Made by a program: the position numbers and the translations under genes. Of a stretch of 64,000 bases of DNA, positions 34,413-43,043 are shown in pieces. This DNA is from CAVTWD01 sp963738325 (GTDB lineage: Bacteria > Actinomycetota > Acidimicrobiia > Acidimicrobiales > Ilumatobacteraceae). The DNA is taken from NCBI GenBank assembly GCA_963738325.1, contig CAVTWD010000002.1, positions 124,001 to 188,000 on the forward strand, given 5' to 3'. Position 1 is the first letter of the stretch. Each line of letters begins with the position of its first letter. The notes below the pieces were generated by a model. That model was not told the origin of the DNA, made no database searches, and saw only the letters and a program-made list of their open reading frames with translations.

Positions 34413-34561
34413 GCGGTCATACGTGTGAACGTCCCGCCTGCCGGACAGGTTACGGACCCGCCGCGATCAACTTCCCGCGGGCGTCGATTCCCCTGCTGGT
34501 GCAGGATCACGCAGAATCTCGCGGCAGGCCGCGAGACGCGGGTGCCAAGGAGGAGACCCAG

Positions 34562-36079
34562 GTGAACTTGGCCAACATCGTGCGCTTCTGGGCCCGATGG
34601 GATCCCGACCGCGTGCACCTTCGCCTCGACGGTGAAGACGTCACCTGGGCCGAGCTCGACGAGCGGACCAACCGCCTCGCCAACGGCCTCGCCGCGCAAG
34701 GGGTGGACCACGGCGACCGAGTGGGGATCCTGGCGGCCAATGCCGTCGAGTACTGCGAGCTGGCGATCGCTTGCTACAAGCTCGGTGCCGTCCTCGTCCC
34801 ACTGAACGTACGGCTGACGCCGACCGAGCTCCGCTACCAGCTCGAGCACTCCGGCTGCCGGCTCGCCGTCTCCGATCAAGCCCTCGCCGGGGCGCTGGCC
34901 GACGCCGCCGCGGGCCTCGACGTCTCGCGCTTCACCATCGGCTCGACCTTCGACGGCCTGCGCGCCGCCTCGAGCTCGGATCCCGACGTTCCCGTCGCCC
35001 CCGATGATCTCGCCTATCTCTGCTACACGAGCGGAACCACCGGGCAGCCCAAGGGAGCGATGCTGACCCACGCCAACGTGTGGAACATGGCCGTGATGCG
35101 GATCCTCGCCCTCGGCCAGGTGAGAGACGACCGGGTGTACCTGCCCTTCCCGCTGGCCTTCACCGGCGGCCTCGTCTCCTCCTGGGGGCCGGCCTACGTG
35201 TCGGGGGCCACCCTCGTGCTCGATCGGGCCGTCGATCCGCTCCGGGCGTTGCAGCGCATCGCGGGTGACCGCATCACGGTGTTCGCCGCCGTGCCGGTGG
35301 TCTGGGAGATGATCCTGCACCACCCCGACTTCGGTAGCTACGACCTCTCGTCGTTGCGGATCGCGGGCTCGGGCGGGGCGCCCGTGCCGCCGAGCCTCCT
35401 GACGGGGCTCCAGGCGGCGGGCATCCCCATGTCGCAGGGGTACGGCCTCACCGAAGGCGGAGGCATGAACACCTGGCTGCGGGCCGAGGACGCCACCGCC
35501 AAGCTGGGCTCCGCGGGCATCCCGATGATGCACACGCGGGCGCGGATCGTCGACGACACGCTCCGGGACGTGGCCGTCGGCACGGTGGGCGAGCTGCTCC
35601 TCAAAGGGCCGGAGGTCATGCGCGGCTACTGGGGCGATCCCGAGGAGACGGAGGTCGCGCTGGTCGACGGCTGGTTGCGCACGGGTGACATGGCCCGCGT
35701 GGACGAGGACGGGTACGTGACGATCGTCGATCGCGCCAAGGACATGCTCATCTCGGGCGGGCTGAACGTCTACCCGGCCGAGGTCGAACGTGTGATCGCC
35801 GGTGTGGCGGGTGTCGCCGACGTCGCGGTCATCGGGCTGCCCGACGAGCGCTGGGGGGAGGTGGCCGTCGCGCTGGTCACGCCCGCCCCCGGCGCCGAGC
35901 TCGACGAGGCCATGATCGTGGCGCACTGCTCGACCCAGCTCGCCGACTACAAGCGCCCCAAGCGCGTGCCGTTCCCCGACGAGCCGCTCCCCCGGGGGAT
36001 GTCCGGCAAGGTGCTGAAGCGCGAGCTGCGGCTGCGCTACGCGCACCTCGGGAGCACGAGAGCCACGCCCTCGAAGTAG
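34562..36079 (+). CDS. Class I acyl-CoA synthetase (AMP-binding)
   Basis: A 505-residue adenylate-forming enzyme. The phosphate loop is YTSGTTGQPKGAMLTHANVW; YGLTEGGGMN and GELLLKGPEVMRGYWGDPEE are the A4/A5 and hinge-proximal motifs, DGWLRTGDMARVDEDGYVTI the A7/A8 hinge region, and LPRGMSGKVLKREL carries the catalytic Lys. GTG at 34562 is preceded by AAGGAGGAGA. It activates a carboxylic acid to its CoA thioester; fatty or aromatic acids are both possible. Confidence 0.92.
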   Translation: MNLANIVRFWARWDPDRVHLRLDGEDVTWAELDERTNRLANGLAAQGVDHGDRVGILAANAVEYCELAIACYKLGAVLVPLNVRLTPTELRYQLEHSGCRLAVSDQALAGALADAAAGLDVSRFTIGSTFDGLRAASSSDPDVPVAPDDLAYLCYTSGTTGQPKGAMLTHANVWNMAVMRILALGQVRDDRVYLPFPLAFTGGLVSSWGPAYVSGATLVLDRAVDPLRALQRIAGDRITVFAAVPVVWEMILHHPDFGSYDLSSLRIAGSGGAPVPPSLLTGLQAAGIPMSQGYGLTEGGGMNTWLRAEDATAKLGSAGIPMMHTRARIVDDTLRDVAVGTVGELLLKGPEVMRGYWGDPEETEVALVDGWLRTGDMARVDEDGYVTIVDRAKDMLISGGLNVYPAEVERVIAGVAGVADVAVIGLPDERWGEVAVALVTPAPGAELDEAMIVAHCSTQLADYKRPKRVPFPDEPLPRGMSGKVLKRELRLRYAHLGSTRATPSK

Positions 36080-36125
36080 CGTCCGGGGAACCGCGGGCGC
36101 CGCTCGCCGGGCCGGGAGGTGATCG

Positions 36126-36524
36126 ATGGCACGACCACTCACGTTGGGTGTGTTCGTGTTCGGCGGGGTCGAGATGGACGACGTCGGATCGGGCCCGCCG
36201 ATCCCCCAGGACCGGCGGTACGGCCAAGACGACATGTGGTACGCCACCGAGCGTCTCGTCGATCTCGGGGTGGTGGCCGACCAGCTCGGCTACGACAGCT
36301 ACTGGCTGACCGAGCACCACTTCCAGTACGAGGGCTACGAGGTCGTGCCGAACGGGTTGCTGGTCGGCACCCCCGAAGAGGTCGCGGCAGAGCTGTCGTT
36401 CCACCGCGACCTCACCGGGATGGGGTACCTCACGATCTTCCCGAACTTCCCCGGCGACACCTACAAGAAGACCGAGGAGCAGCTCCAGCGGTTCATCGAA
36501 GAGGTGGCCCCGCTCGTCGCCTGA
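36126..36524 (+). pseudogene. Luciferase-like monooxygenase with internal deletion
   Basis: A 132-residue frame. The first 76 residues match the start of an LLM flavin monooxygenase (TLGVFVFGGVEMDDVG, DQLGYDSYWLTEHHFQYEGY). The rest matches its end (LLVGTPEEVAAELSFHRDLT, GYLTIFPNFPGDTYKKTEEQ). The 230 or so residues expected in between, including most of the barrel, are missing, and the join is in frame at about 36354. Not functional as an oxygenase. RBS GGGAGGTG precedes the ATG. Confidence 0.75.
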
Positions 36525-36578
36525 GCGGTGCCGTCAGTGCTCCTTCGCGCCCCAACTTGGAAGCCGTGAAAGGTCTTG

Positions 36579-36618
36579 GTGCTCCGGTCGATCCGGCTTG
36601 GCCGCTCGACCGGAGCAC
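36579..36618. terminator. 13-base inverted repeat, likely terminator
   Basis: GTGCTCCGGTCGA (36579-36591) and TCGACCGGAGCAC (36606-36618) form a perfect stem with a 14-base loop, 55 bases after the LLM remnant and between convergent genes. Confidence 0.6.
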
Positions 36619-36625
36619 GTGATTC

Positions 36626-36654
36626 GAAGGGGGGAAGGTCTCCTTCCTCTCTTC
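36626..36654. terminator. GGAAGG-type hairpin
   Basis: Thirteen base pairs (two G-T) with core GGAAGGTCTCCTTCC, just after the stop of the crystallin-like gene on the minus strand. Same core as the hairpin at 14803-14831. Confidence 0.65.
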
Positions 36655-36661
36655 GCTGGAC

Positions 36662-37198
36662 TCAGGTCAGGTACACCGAGCTGATCCGGTCGTTCCAGCT
36701 GTTCGGCATCACGGGCACGCTCTGCCAGGCGCTGCCGCCCGGGTACCACGTGCCGCCGCCGTTGGAGTTCGCGGCCAGGTAGCTCGTGCAGGCGCCGACC
36801 GCGAAGCTGCTCGTGATGTTGTTGAAGCTGTAGTTACCCAGGTTCAGCCACAGGAAGCGCGACGTCACGTAGAGCACGCGGCCGCCGAAGCCTCCGTGCT
36901 CGTAGAGCCGCAGCGCGCTCGAGCAGGAGGAGGACGCCGGACGGACCGACGAGGCGGGGTTCGCCGTGGTCGAGCCCTGGTTCAAGGCGCGCTGCATCGC
37001 CGCCTCCGATGCATAGCAGGTGGTCGCGAGACCGTCGGTCGCGCAGGCCCGGGCCCCGTGCCAGCTGCCGGCGTTGATGGTGATGGTGTGGCCGGCATAG
37101 GTGGCCATCACGGGATGGGCAGTGGTGGCGCCAGCCAGTGCGGCCGGCAACGTCACGGCGGCCGAGACGGCCGCCGTGACGGCGAGGGATCGCAACAT
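36662..37198 (-). CDS. Secreted beta/gamma-crystallin-like protein
   Basis: A 178-residue protein with a signal peptide (LAVTAAVSAAVTLPAALAGA). The mature domain has LRLYEHGGFGGRVLYVTSRF and SSFAVGACTSYLAANSNGGG, then NSWNDRISSVYLT at the end, the Greek-key motifs of a beta/gamma-crystallin or peptidase-inhibitor-I36-like fold. Its ATG is one base after the stop of the second sigma partner, with GGAGGA inside that gene's end, so it is the third gene of the sigma operon. Ca2+ binding or extracellular protection is possible. Confidence 0.8.
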   Translation of the reverse strand: MLRSLAVTAAVSAAVTLPAALAGATTAHPVMATYAGHTITINAGSWHGARACATDGLATTCYASEAAMQRALNQGSTTANPASSVRPASSSCSSALRLYEHGGFGGRVLYVTSRFLWLNLGNYSFNNITSSFAVGACTSYLAANSNGGGTWYPGGSAWQSVPVMPNSWNDRISSVYLT

Positions 37199-37199
37199 C

Positions 37200-37991
37200 T
37201 CATCCTCCAGGAGGCGTCGAGGTGACGGTGTCGGGCACCGGCACCAAGGTGATGGTCTTCGTGGGTGGATCGAAGGCCAGAGACGCGCAGGGCCGGGACG
37301 GCGGGAAGGCCGTCGGTCCGACGATCCGCCACTCCGAGGCACCAAGGGTGTCGAGGAGTCGCTGGAGCTCCTGCCTGGCCGCTGACGCGTCGAGACACAC
37401 CCGAGACGTCAACGAGGTCAGCTGGTCGACGATCTGTGGCACGTTAGTGGTCAGACCATCACTCTCCGTGGCAAGACGTGCGATCTGGAGGCGATCGCAC
37501 ACGGACGGGTCACCGGGGAAGACCCCGATGACCCCGGAAGGCAGCACGCAGGCTGCGAGACCGGCAGGAACGGGCCCGAAGCCGGCGAAGGATCCGGATC
37601 GCCATTCCTGGAGGCACGTGGTCACGGCGTCATCCGGCGCCGCGTGCGCCTGGATGGCGTCGCCGCGCAGCGACGCGGCCGCGTAGCAAACGATCGTGTC
37701 GGGACGAGACGGCTGGCGGCTGACGATGTACGAGGCGGCCGCCGAGCCGGCCACCGCAGCGGTGACGGCGGCCACGACGAGGACCGCCCGCCACCGCCGG
37801 CGGTGGGGGGCCATGGGACGGGCCGGTGGCGCGGGCTCGGCCACGTCCGGAGGAAGGACGTCGGGCTCGGCGAGGATCCGCTGCAGCGTCCGCTGCGCCG
37901 GGACGTAGCGGCGCGTCGGCGCCAAGGCCTCGTCGTCGGGAACGGGGTTCAGGAGGGCGAAGAGCTCGATCGGGTCGAGCGGCGCGTTCAC
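37200..37991 (-). CDS. Membrane-anchored Cys-rich protein, sigma-factor partner
   Basis: A 263-residue protein. The cytosolic N-terminus is LDPIELFALLNPVPDDEALA, then one helix AVLVVAAVTAAVAGSAAASY and an exported domain with six Cys (for example TIVCYAAASLRGDA, TTCLQEWRSGSF, AACVLPSGVIGVFPGDPSVC). Even Cys number and export suggest disulfides. GTG at 37991 begins one base after the sigma stop. I infer an anti-sigma or sensing role from position only. Confidence 0.7.
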   Translation of the reverse strand: MNAPLDPIELFALLNPVPDDEALAPTRRYVPAQRTLQRILAEPDVLPPDVAEPAPPARPMAPHRRRWRAVLVVAAVTAAVAGSAAASYIVSRQPSRPDTIVCYAAASLRGDAIQAHAAPDDAVTTCLQEWRSGSFAGFGPVPAGLAACVLPSGVIGVFPGDPSVCDRLQIARLATESDGLTTNVPQIVDQLTSLTSRVCLDASAARQELQRLLDTLGASEWRIVGPTAFPPSRPCASLAFDPPTKTITLVPVPDTVTSTPPGG

Positions 37992-37992
37992 G

Positions 37993-38592
37993 TCACCCGC
38001 CTCCCGTCCCGGTCGGGGGCTCGCCCGTGATGCGGGCGTACGCGTCACGGAAGCGCTGGCGGGCCCGCGAGAGCCGCTTGCGGGCGGCGGCGGGCGTGAT
38101 CCCGAGGGCCACCGCGATGTCGCCGTCGGCCAGCCCGTCCCACACCGCCAAGGCGAGGACCTCGCGGTCGTCGGCGTGCAGCCGGTCGAGGGCGGCTTCG
38201 ATGGCTTCGCGCTGCTCGGGCAGGAGGCGGTCGGCCTCCAGACCGGCGGCACGCGCCTGGGTCTCGGCCTCGGCGGCGGCGCGCTCCACCCGCGCCGCTT
38301 GGCGCCGCCGGATCCGGGTTTCGTTCGCTTGCACGCGGATGGCGATACCGCACAGCCAGCCGAACGGCGACGGCGTCGAGAGGTCGTCGAAACGGTTCCA
38401 GGCGATCGCCATCGTCTCGGCCACGAGGTCGTCGGCCGCGAGGGGATCGCCGGTGCGGCGCATGGCGAAGGCGCGCAGGCGGCGTTCGTGCGCTTCGAAG
38501 AAGGCCGAGAACTCAGCCGCCCGGGCTTGCGCCGATCCGCCTTCGCGTCGCCCCACGGACAGTACATGTACGGCCGTGACCTCGTGTGACAC
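37993..38592 (-). CDS. ECF-type RNA polymerase sigma factor
   Basis: About 199 residues. Region 2 reads FSAFFEAHERRLRAFAMRRT, then AADDLVAETMAIAWNRFDDL; region 4 reads LDRLHADDREVLALAVWDGL, DGDIAVALGITPAAARKRLS. The N-terminal start is uncertain: the frame is open to 38661, and the GTG at 38592 is chosen because GGAGGAGAGG lies upstream. Heads a three-gene operon with the Cys-rich partner and the crystallin-like protein. Confidence 0.87.
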   Translation of the reverse strand: MSHEVTAVHVLSVGRREGGSAQARAAEFSAFFEAHERRLRAFAMRRTGDPLAADDLVAETMAIAWNRFDDLSTPSPFGWLCGIAIRVQANETRIRRRQAARVERAAAEAETQARAAGLEADRLLPEQREAIEAALDRLHADDREVLALAVWDGLADGDIAVALGITPAAARKRLSRARQRFRDAYARITGEPPTGTGGG

Positions 38593-38662
38593 GGCGGGCC
38601 CGCATTCCTCTCCTCCAGCCGGGCGTTCTCGGCGCGCCCGGCCGCCTCCGGTGGCCCTCACC

Positions 38663-40936
38663 TCACCGCGCGAGATCCTGAGGGCGTACCGGGACCCGGC
38701 TCAGGGCTCGCCCCGTGGCGTTGCGGATGGCGCTCACGATGGCCGGCGTCGACGAGATGCAGGGCGGCTCACCGACCCCCTTCGCCCCGAGCGGCGCCTG
38801 CGGATCAGGCTCCTCGACCAAGGTCGCGACGACCGAGGGCGCGTCGAGGAAGGTCGGGAGGAGGTAGTCGGTGAAGGAGGCGTTGCGGATGTGACCCCGG
38901 TCCAACACGATCTCCTCCATCACGGCCAGCCCGAGCCCCTGCGCGATGCCCCCCTCGACCTGCCCCAGCACCGAGAGCGGGTTGAGCGCGCGCCCGACGT
39001 CTTGCGCGGTGGCGATCTGCACCACCTTGACCAGGCCGAGCTCCGGGTCGACGTCGACGACGGCGCGATGGGCCACGAAGGCGAAGGCCGTGTGGCAGTC
39101 GCCCCGGCCGAGCTCGTCGAGGTCGGTGGTCGGCCGGTGGCGGAACTCCACGGTCTCCTCGAAGCGTTGGCCGGCGGTGGCCTCGGCCACCGGCACCCGG
39201 CTGCCCCCGAAGGTGTCCACCACGTCGGTTCCGTCGATGGCGAGGCGCAACGGGTCGACACCGAAGAGGCGGCCCACGTGCTCGAAGACGCGCTCGCGCA
39301 CCTTGCGGCAGGCGGCATCCACCGCGCCACCCGACATCCACGTCTGGCGCGACGCCGACGTCGACCCGGCCGAGCCGATCGAGGTGTCCATCGGCTCGAG
39401 CACGACCTCGTCGACGCCGAGCACCGTCCGGGCGATCTGCTGGGCGATGGTGACGAAGCCCTGGCCGACCTCCGCGCTCGCGAATTTGAGCGTCGCCACC
39501 CCCTCGGCCAGGCGGCAGCGCGCCGTCGAGTAGTCGTCGAAACCCTCCGAGTACATGAGGTTCTTGATCGCCACCCCCCAGCCGACGCCGCGCACGACAT
39601 GGTGAGCGTCAGCCGTGCGGCCGGCGCCCCCCGGCAGCCGCATCGGGTCGGCGTCGGTGATCGTTTCGGGCGGCATCGCCAGGGCGGCGGTCTCGCGGAT
39701 GCAACGGGCCACCGGGGCCACACTCTCCACCACCTGCCCGGTGATCAGTCGATCGCCGGTGCGCATGGCGTTGCGCAGCCGGATCTCGACCGGGTCGAGG
39801 CGGCAGGCCTCGGCGAGGCGGTCCATCTGCGACTCGTGAGCGAAGCAGGCCTGCACGACACCGAACCCCCGCATGGCGCCACAGGGCGGGTTGTTCGTCC
39901 GCACCGCCCAACCGTCGACCACGGCGTTGTCGCAGCGGTACGGCCCTTGGGTGTGGGTGATGGCGTTGCACAGCACCGCCGACGACGTCGATGCGTAGGC
40001 CCCGCCGTCGAGCACGAAACGGGCCTCGATCTTGCGCAGCCGCCCGTCCGCGTCGGCATGGTGGCGCATCCACACGGTGGCCGGGTGGCGGTGGACGTGG
40101 CCGAGGAAGCTCTCGCGCCGCCCGTACTGCACGCGCACGGGCCGGCCCGCGGTGAGGGCGAGCAGGCAGGTGTGCACCTGGAGGCTGATGTCCTCCCGGG
40201 CCCCGAAGGCGCCGCCGACGCCGCCGAGGGTGAGGCGGATCCGTTCCTCGGGCAGCCCGAGGCAGGCGGCGATCTGCTTGCGGTCCTCGTGCAGCCACTG
40301 CGTGGCGATGAACAGCTCGACGCCCGCGCCGCCCGGGTCGGGGATGGCCAAGGCGGCCTCGGGGCCGAGGAAGGCTTGGTCCTGCATCCCGATCTCGTAC
40401 GTGCCCTCGACCACCACCGGCCCGCTCACCTCCGGGTCGCCGCACACGATGCGTTGGTGGCGCAGCACGTTGCCATCGGGGTGAATGGACGGATGGCTGC
40501 CGGAGACGGCGGCTTCGGGGTCGGTGAGTGGGGACAGGACCTCGTAGTCGACCTTGATGGCGGCGAGCGCACGACGGCAGGTTTCGGGATGATCCGCGGC
40601 CACGGCCGCGACCGGCTCGCCGACGTAGCGGACCTGGGTGCTGGCGAACACCGGTTGGTCCTGACTGATGAGCCCGAAGGTCGGTTGGCCGGGCACGTCC
40701 GTGGCCCCGATCACGACTTCGACCCCGGGGATCCGCCAGGCCGCCGACGGATCGACGCGCACGATGCGGGCGAAGGGATGGGGCGAGCGCAGCGTGGCGC
40801 CCCAGAGCATCCCGTCCACCCAGATGTCCGACGAGAACGCGAAGCGGCCTTGCACCTTCGGGATGCCGTCCGGGCGCACCGGGCTGTCGCCGATGGTTCC
40901 CTGACGCGTCGTCGTCGGGCTGTCGAGCGCGGTCAC
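38663..40936 (-). CDS. Xanthine-dehydrogenase-family molybdopterin-binding subunit
   Basis: A 757-residue Mo-cofactor subunit. An aldehyde-oxidase/XDH a/b hammerhead domain comes first (VQGRFAFSSDIWVDGMLWGA, YVGEPVAAVAADHPETCRRA); the Mo domain follows (GVGGAFGAREDISLQVHTCL, RTNNPPCGAMRGFGVVQACF). The catalytic Glu is in APLGAKGVGEPPCISSTPAI. No FAD or [2Fe-2S] subunit gene is next to it, although these enzymes normally need both. GTG at 40936 is 16 bases after the fused E1 gene; same operon. Substrate unknown; xanthine is only one option. Confidence 0.9.
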   Translation of the reverse strand: MTALDSPTTTRQGTIGDSPVRPDGIPKVQGRFAFSSDIWVDGMLWGATLRSPHPFARIVRVDPSAAWRIPGVEVVIGATDVPGQPTFGLISQDQPVFASTQVRYVGEPVAAVAADHPETCRRALAAIKVDYEVLSPLTDPEAAVSGSHPSIHPDGNVLRHQRIVCGDPEVSGPVVVEGTYEIGMQDQAFLGPEAALAIPDPGGAGVELFIATQWLHEDRKQIAACLGLPEERIRLTLGGVGGAFGAREDISLQVHTCLLALTAGRPVRVQYGRRESFLGHVHRHPATVWMRHHADADGRLRKIEARFVLDGGAYASTSSAVLCNAITHTQGPYRCDNAVVDGWAVRTNNPPCGAMRGFGVVQACFAHESQMDRLAEACRLDPVEIRLRNAMRTGDRLITGQVVESVAPVARCIRETAALAMPPETITDADPMRLPGGAGRTADAHHVVRGVGWGVAIKNLMYSEGFDDYSTARCRLAEGVATLKFASAEVGQGFVTIAQQIARTVLGVDEVVLEPMDTSIGSAGSTSASRQTWMSGGAVDAACRKVRERVFEHVGRLFGVDPLRLAIDGTDVVDTFGGSRVPVAEATAGQRFEETVEFRHRPTTDLDELGRGDCHTAFAFVAHRAVVDVDPELGLVKVVQIATAQDVGRALNPLSVLGQVEGGIAQGLGLAVMEEIVLDRGHIRNASFTDYLLPTFLDAPSVVATLVEEPDPQAPLGAKGVGEPPCISSTPAIVSAIRNATGRALSRVPVRPQDLAR

Positions 40937-40952
40937 GTCGTCACAGGTTCCG

Positions 40953-43043
40953 TCAGAAGGTGGCCACGTCGACCAGCGCCGCCAGCACATCCTCGACCTG
41001 AGGCAGCACCGCTCGCTCGAGGCCCGGTTCGTAGGCCACGTGGGTGTCGAGGGCGGCCACCCGCCGGACGGGCGCATCGAGCTCGGTGAAGCAGTGCTCG
41101 ACGGTCCACGCCGCCACCTCGGCCCCGAACCCCGCGGTGAGCACATCCTCGTGGACGACCAGGAGCCGGTGGGTCCGGCTCACGCTCTCGCACACGAGGT
41201 CCTGGTCCCAGGGCACGAGCGAGCGGAGATCGATCACCTCGGCCTCGACGCCTTCCTCCTCCGCCGCCCGAGCGGCGGCTTGGAGCGACTTCTCGACGGT
41301 CGCTCCCCACGACACGATCGTGACGTCGTCGCCATCGCGGCGGATGTCGCCGCGGCCGAAGGGCACGATGTAGTCGGCGGGCGGGAAGGGGTCGACGGTG
41401 TAGGGCTGGCGCAGCAGGTGCTTGTGCTCGAGGAAGAGCACGGGGTCGTCGCAGCGGAAGGCATAGCGCAACAAGCCGGCCGCGTCGCGGGCGCGGGAGG
41501 GGAAGGCGATGAGCAGCCCGGGCACGTGGGCGAAGATGCTCTCGCCGCACTGGCTGTGCCAGATGGCGCCACCCGTGAGGTAGCCGCCGATGGGAACCCG
41601 CACGACCATCGGCACGGTGAAGGCGCCGTTCGAGCGCCAGCGGATGGTGGCCGCTTCGCTCTTCAGCTGCGTCATGGCCGGCCAGATGTAGTCGAAGAAC
41701 TGGATCTCGGGGGCCGGGTGCAGCCCGCGAAGGGCCTGCCCCACGCCCCGCCCGACGATGTTGGCTTCCGAGAGGGGCGTGTTGAAGCAGCGGGCTTGGC
41801 CGAACGCCCGCTGCAGCCCGTGGGTGGTGCCGAACACGCCGCCTTTGCCCTCGACGTTGGCGAGCACGGCCTCACGGGCGTCGGCGACGTCCTCGCCGAA
41901 AACCCGGATGCGCTCGTCGGCCTCCATCGCCTCGTGCAACGTTCGCTTGATGGCCTCGCCCATGGGCACTGCTTCGCCCCTTGCGCCGGGGGCGGGCGTC
42001 TCGGGTAGCAACGGCAGCACGTACACCTGCTCGGTGATCGTGGCCGGGTCGGGGCGCCGGGCGGCCAGCGCCTCGGCCGCGGCTTTGGCCACGATCTCTC
42101 GCGCGTCGTCGCGCAGGGCCTGCGCCTGCTCGGCGGTGATCACGCCTCCGTCGACGAGGGCGCGCTCGAAGCGGTCGATCGGGTCGCGGCGAGCCTCGGC
42201 GACGAGCTCTTCGACCGAGCGGTACTTGCTCTGGGTGTCGGCCGCGGAGTGCGAGTACGGCCGGACGACGTCGGCGTGGATCAGCGCCGGACCCACCCCG
42301 GCGCGGATGTGCTCGATGATCGAGCGCGCCTCCTCCCGCACCACGAAGTAGTCGGTGCCGTCCATGCGATGCACGTCGAGGCCACGAAAGCCGGCCACCA
42401 AGTCGGCCACCGGCGCGGGCTGCTGGTCGGTGGTCGGCACCGAGATGGCGAAGCCGTTGTCGGGCACGACGTAGAGGACCGGCAGGTTGAGGTTGCACGC
42501 CGTGTTGAGGCTCTCCCAGAACTCGCCTTCGCTGCACGCGCCTTCCCCGAGGCTCACGTACGTGAGCTCGTCACCCTGGGCGGGGAGACCGAGCTGGGGG
42601 CGGCGCACGATGTAGCGAGACGCCTCCGCACAGCCGACGGCGGGGATGCACTGGCTGCCCGTGGGGCTCGACTGGCTGATGAGGTTGATCTCCTTCTTGC
42701 CCCAGTGGCTCGGCATCTGACGGCCCGCCGACGAGGGGTCCTCGGCCGAGCCCACCGCCTGCATGAGCACTTCCTTGGCCGTGACGCCGAGCCCGAGCAC
42801 GAGCGCCTGGTCGCGGTAGTACGGGAAGAACCAGTCGTAGCCCGGCCGCAGCAGGCGGGCGAGAGCGAGGCCGATGGCCTCGTGCCCGGCGCCGGAGATC
42901 TGGAAGAACACGCGGCTCTGCTTCTGCATGCTGATCTCGCGGTCGTCGATGGCGCGCGAGACACAGGCCAGACGGAAGTCGTCGATCAGCTCGGTGACCG
43001 GGAACCCCCGGAACGTGGCACCGTCTGGCTCGGGCACGCTCAC
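40953..43043 (-). CDS. Fused E1 alpha/beta of a branched-chain-type 2-oxoacid dehydrogenase
   Basis: A 696-residue thiamine-diphosphate enzyme. The alpha half has the ThDP motif around YVSLGEGACSEGEFWESLNT to VVPDNGFAISVPT. The beta half begins near residue 355 (GEAIKRTLHEAMEADERIRV) and has NTPLSEANIVGRGVGQALRG and ATVEKSLQAAARAAEEEGVE. Such fusions oxidatively decarboxylate 2-oxoisovalerate-like acids onto an E2 lipoyl group. The GTG start overlaps the E2 stop by four bases. No E3 gene is nearby; it may be shared with other complexes. Confidence 0.92.
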   Translation of the reverse strand: MSVPEPDGATFRGFPVTELIDDFRLACVSRAIDDREISMQKQSRVFFQISGAGHEAIGLALARLLRPGYDWFFPYYRDQALVLGLGVTAKEVLMQAVGSAEDPSSAGRQMPSHWGKKEINLISQSSPTGSQCIPAVGCAEASRYIVRRPQLGLPAQGDELTYVSLGEGACSEGEFWESLNTACNLNLPVLYVVPDNGFAISVPTTDQQPAPVADLVAGFRGLDVHRMDGTDYFVVREEARSIIEHIRAGVGPALIHADVVRPYSHSAADTQSKYRSVEELVAEARRDPIDRFERALVDGGVITAEQAQALRDDAREIVAKAAAEALAARRPDPATITEQVYVLPLLPETPAPGARGEAVPMGEAIKRTLHEAMEADERIRVFGEDVADAREAVLANVEGKGGVFGTTHGLQRAFGQARCFNTPLSEANIVGRGVGQALRGLHPAPEIQFFDYIWPAMTQLKSEAATIRWRSNGAFTVPMVVRVPIGGYLTGGAIWHSQCGESIFAHVPGLLIAFPSRARDAAGLLRYAFRCDDPVLFLEHKHLLRQPYTVDPFPPADYIVPFGRGDIRRDGDDVTIVSWGATVEKSLQAAARAAEEEGVEAEVIDLRSLVPWDQDLVCESVSRTHRLLVVHEDVLTAGFGAEVAAWTVEHCFTELDAPVRRVAALDTHVAYEPGLERAVLPQVEDVLAALVDVATF

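Noticed and set aside
36579..36654. The two adjacent hairpins as a mobile-element end
   Set aside because: Their position between convergent genes and lack of transposase or target duplication fit terminators better.
38560..38575. GTACATGTAC palindrome as a sigma-operon operator
   Set aside because: It lies inside the likely coding start of the sigma factor and a 10-base palindrome can occur by chance.
37826..41089. A 1087-codon open frame on the + strand
   Set aside because: It is antisense to the sigma operon and the molybdenum hydroxylase gene, Arg/Ala/Gly-rich without any domain, and is a by-product of high GC content.
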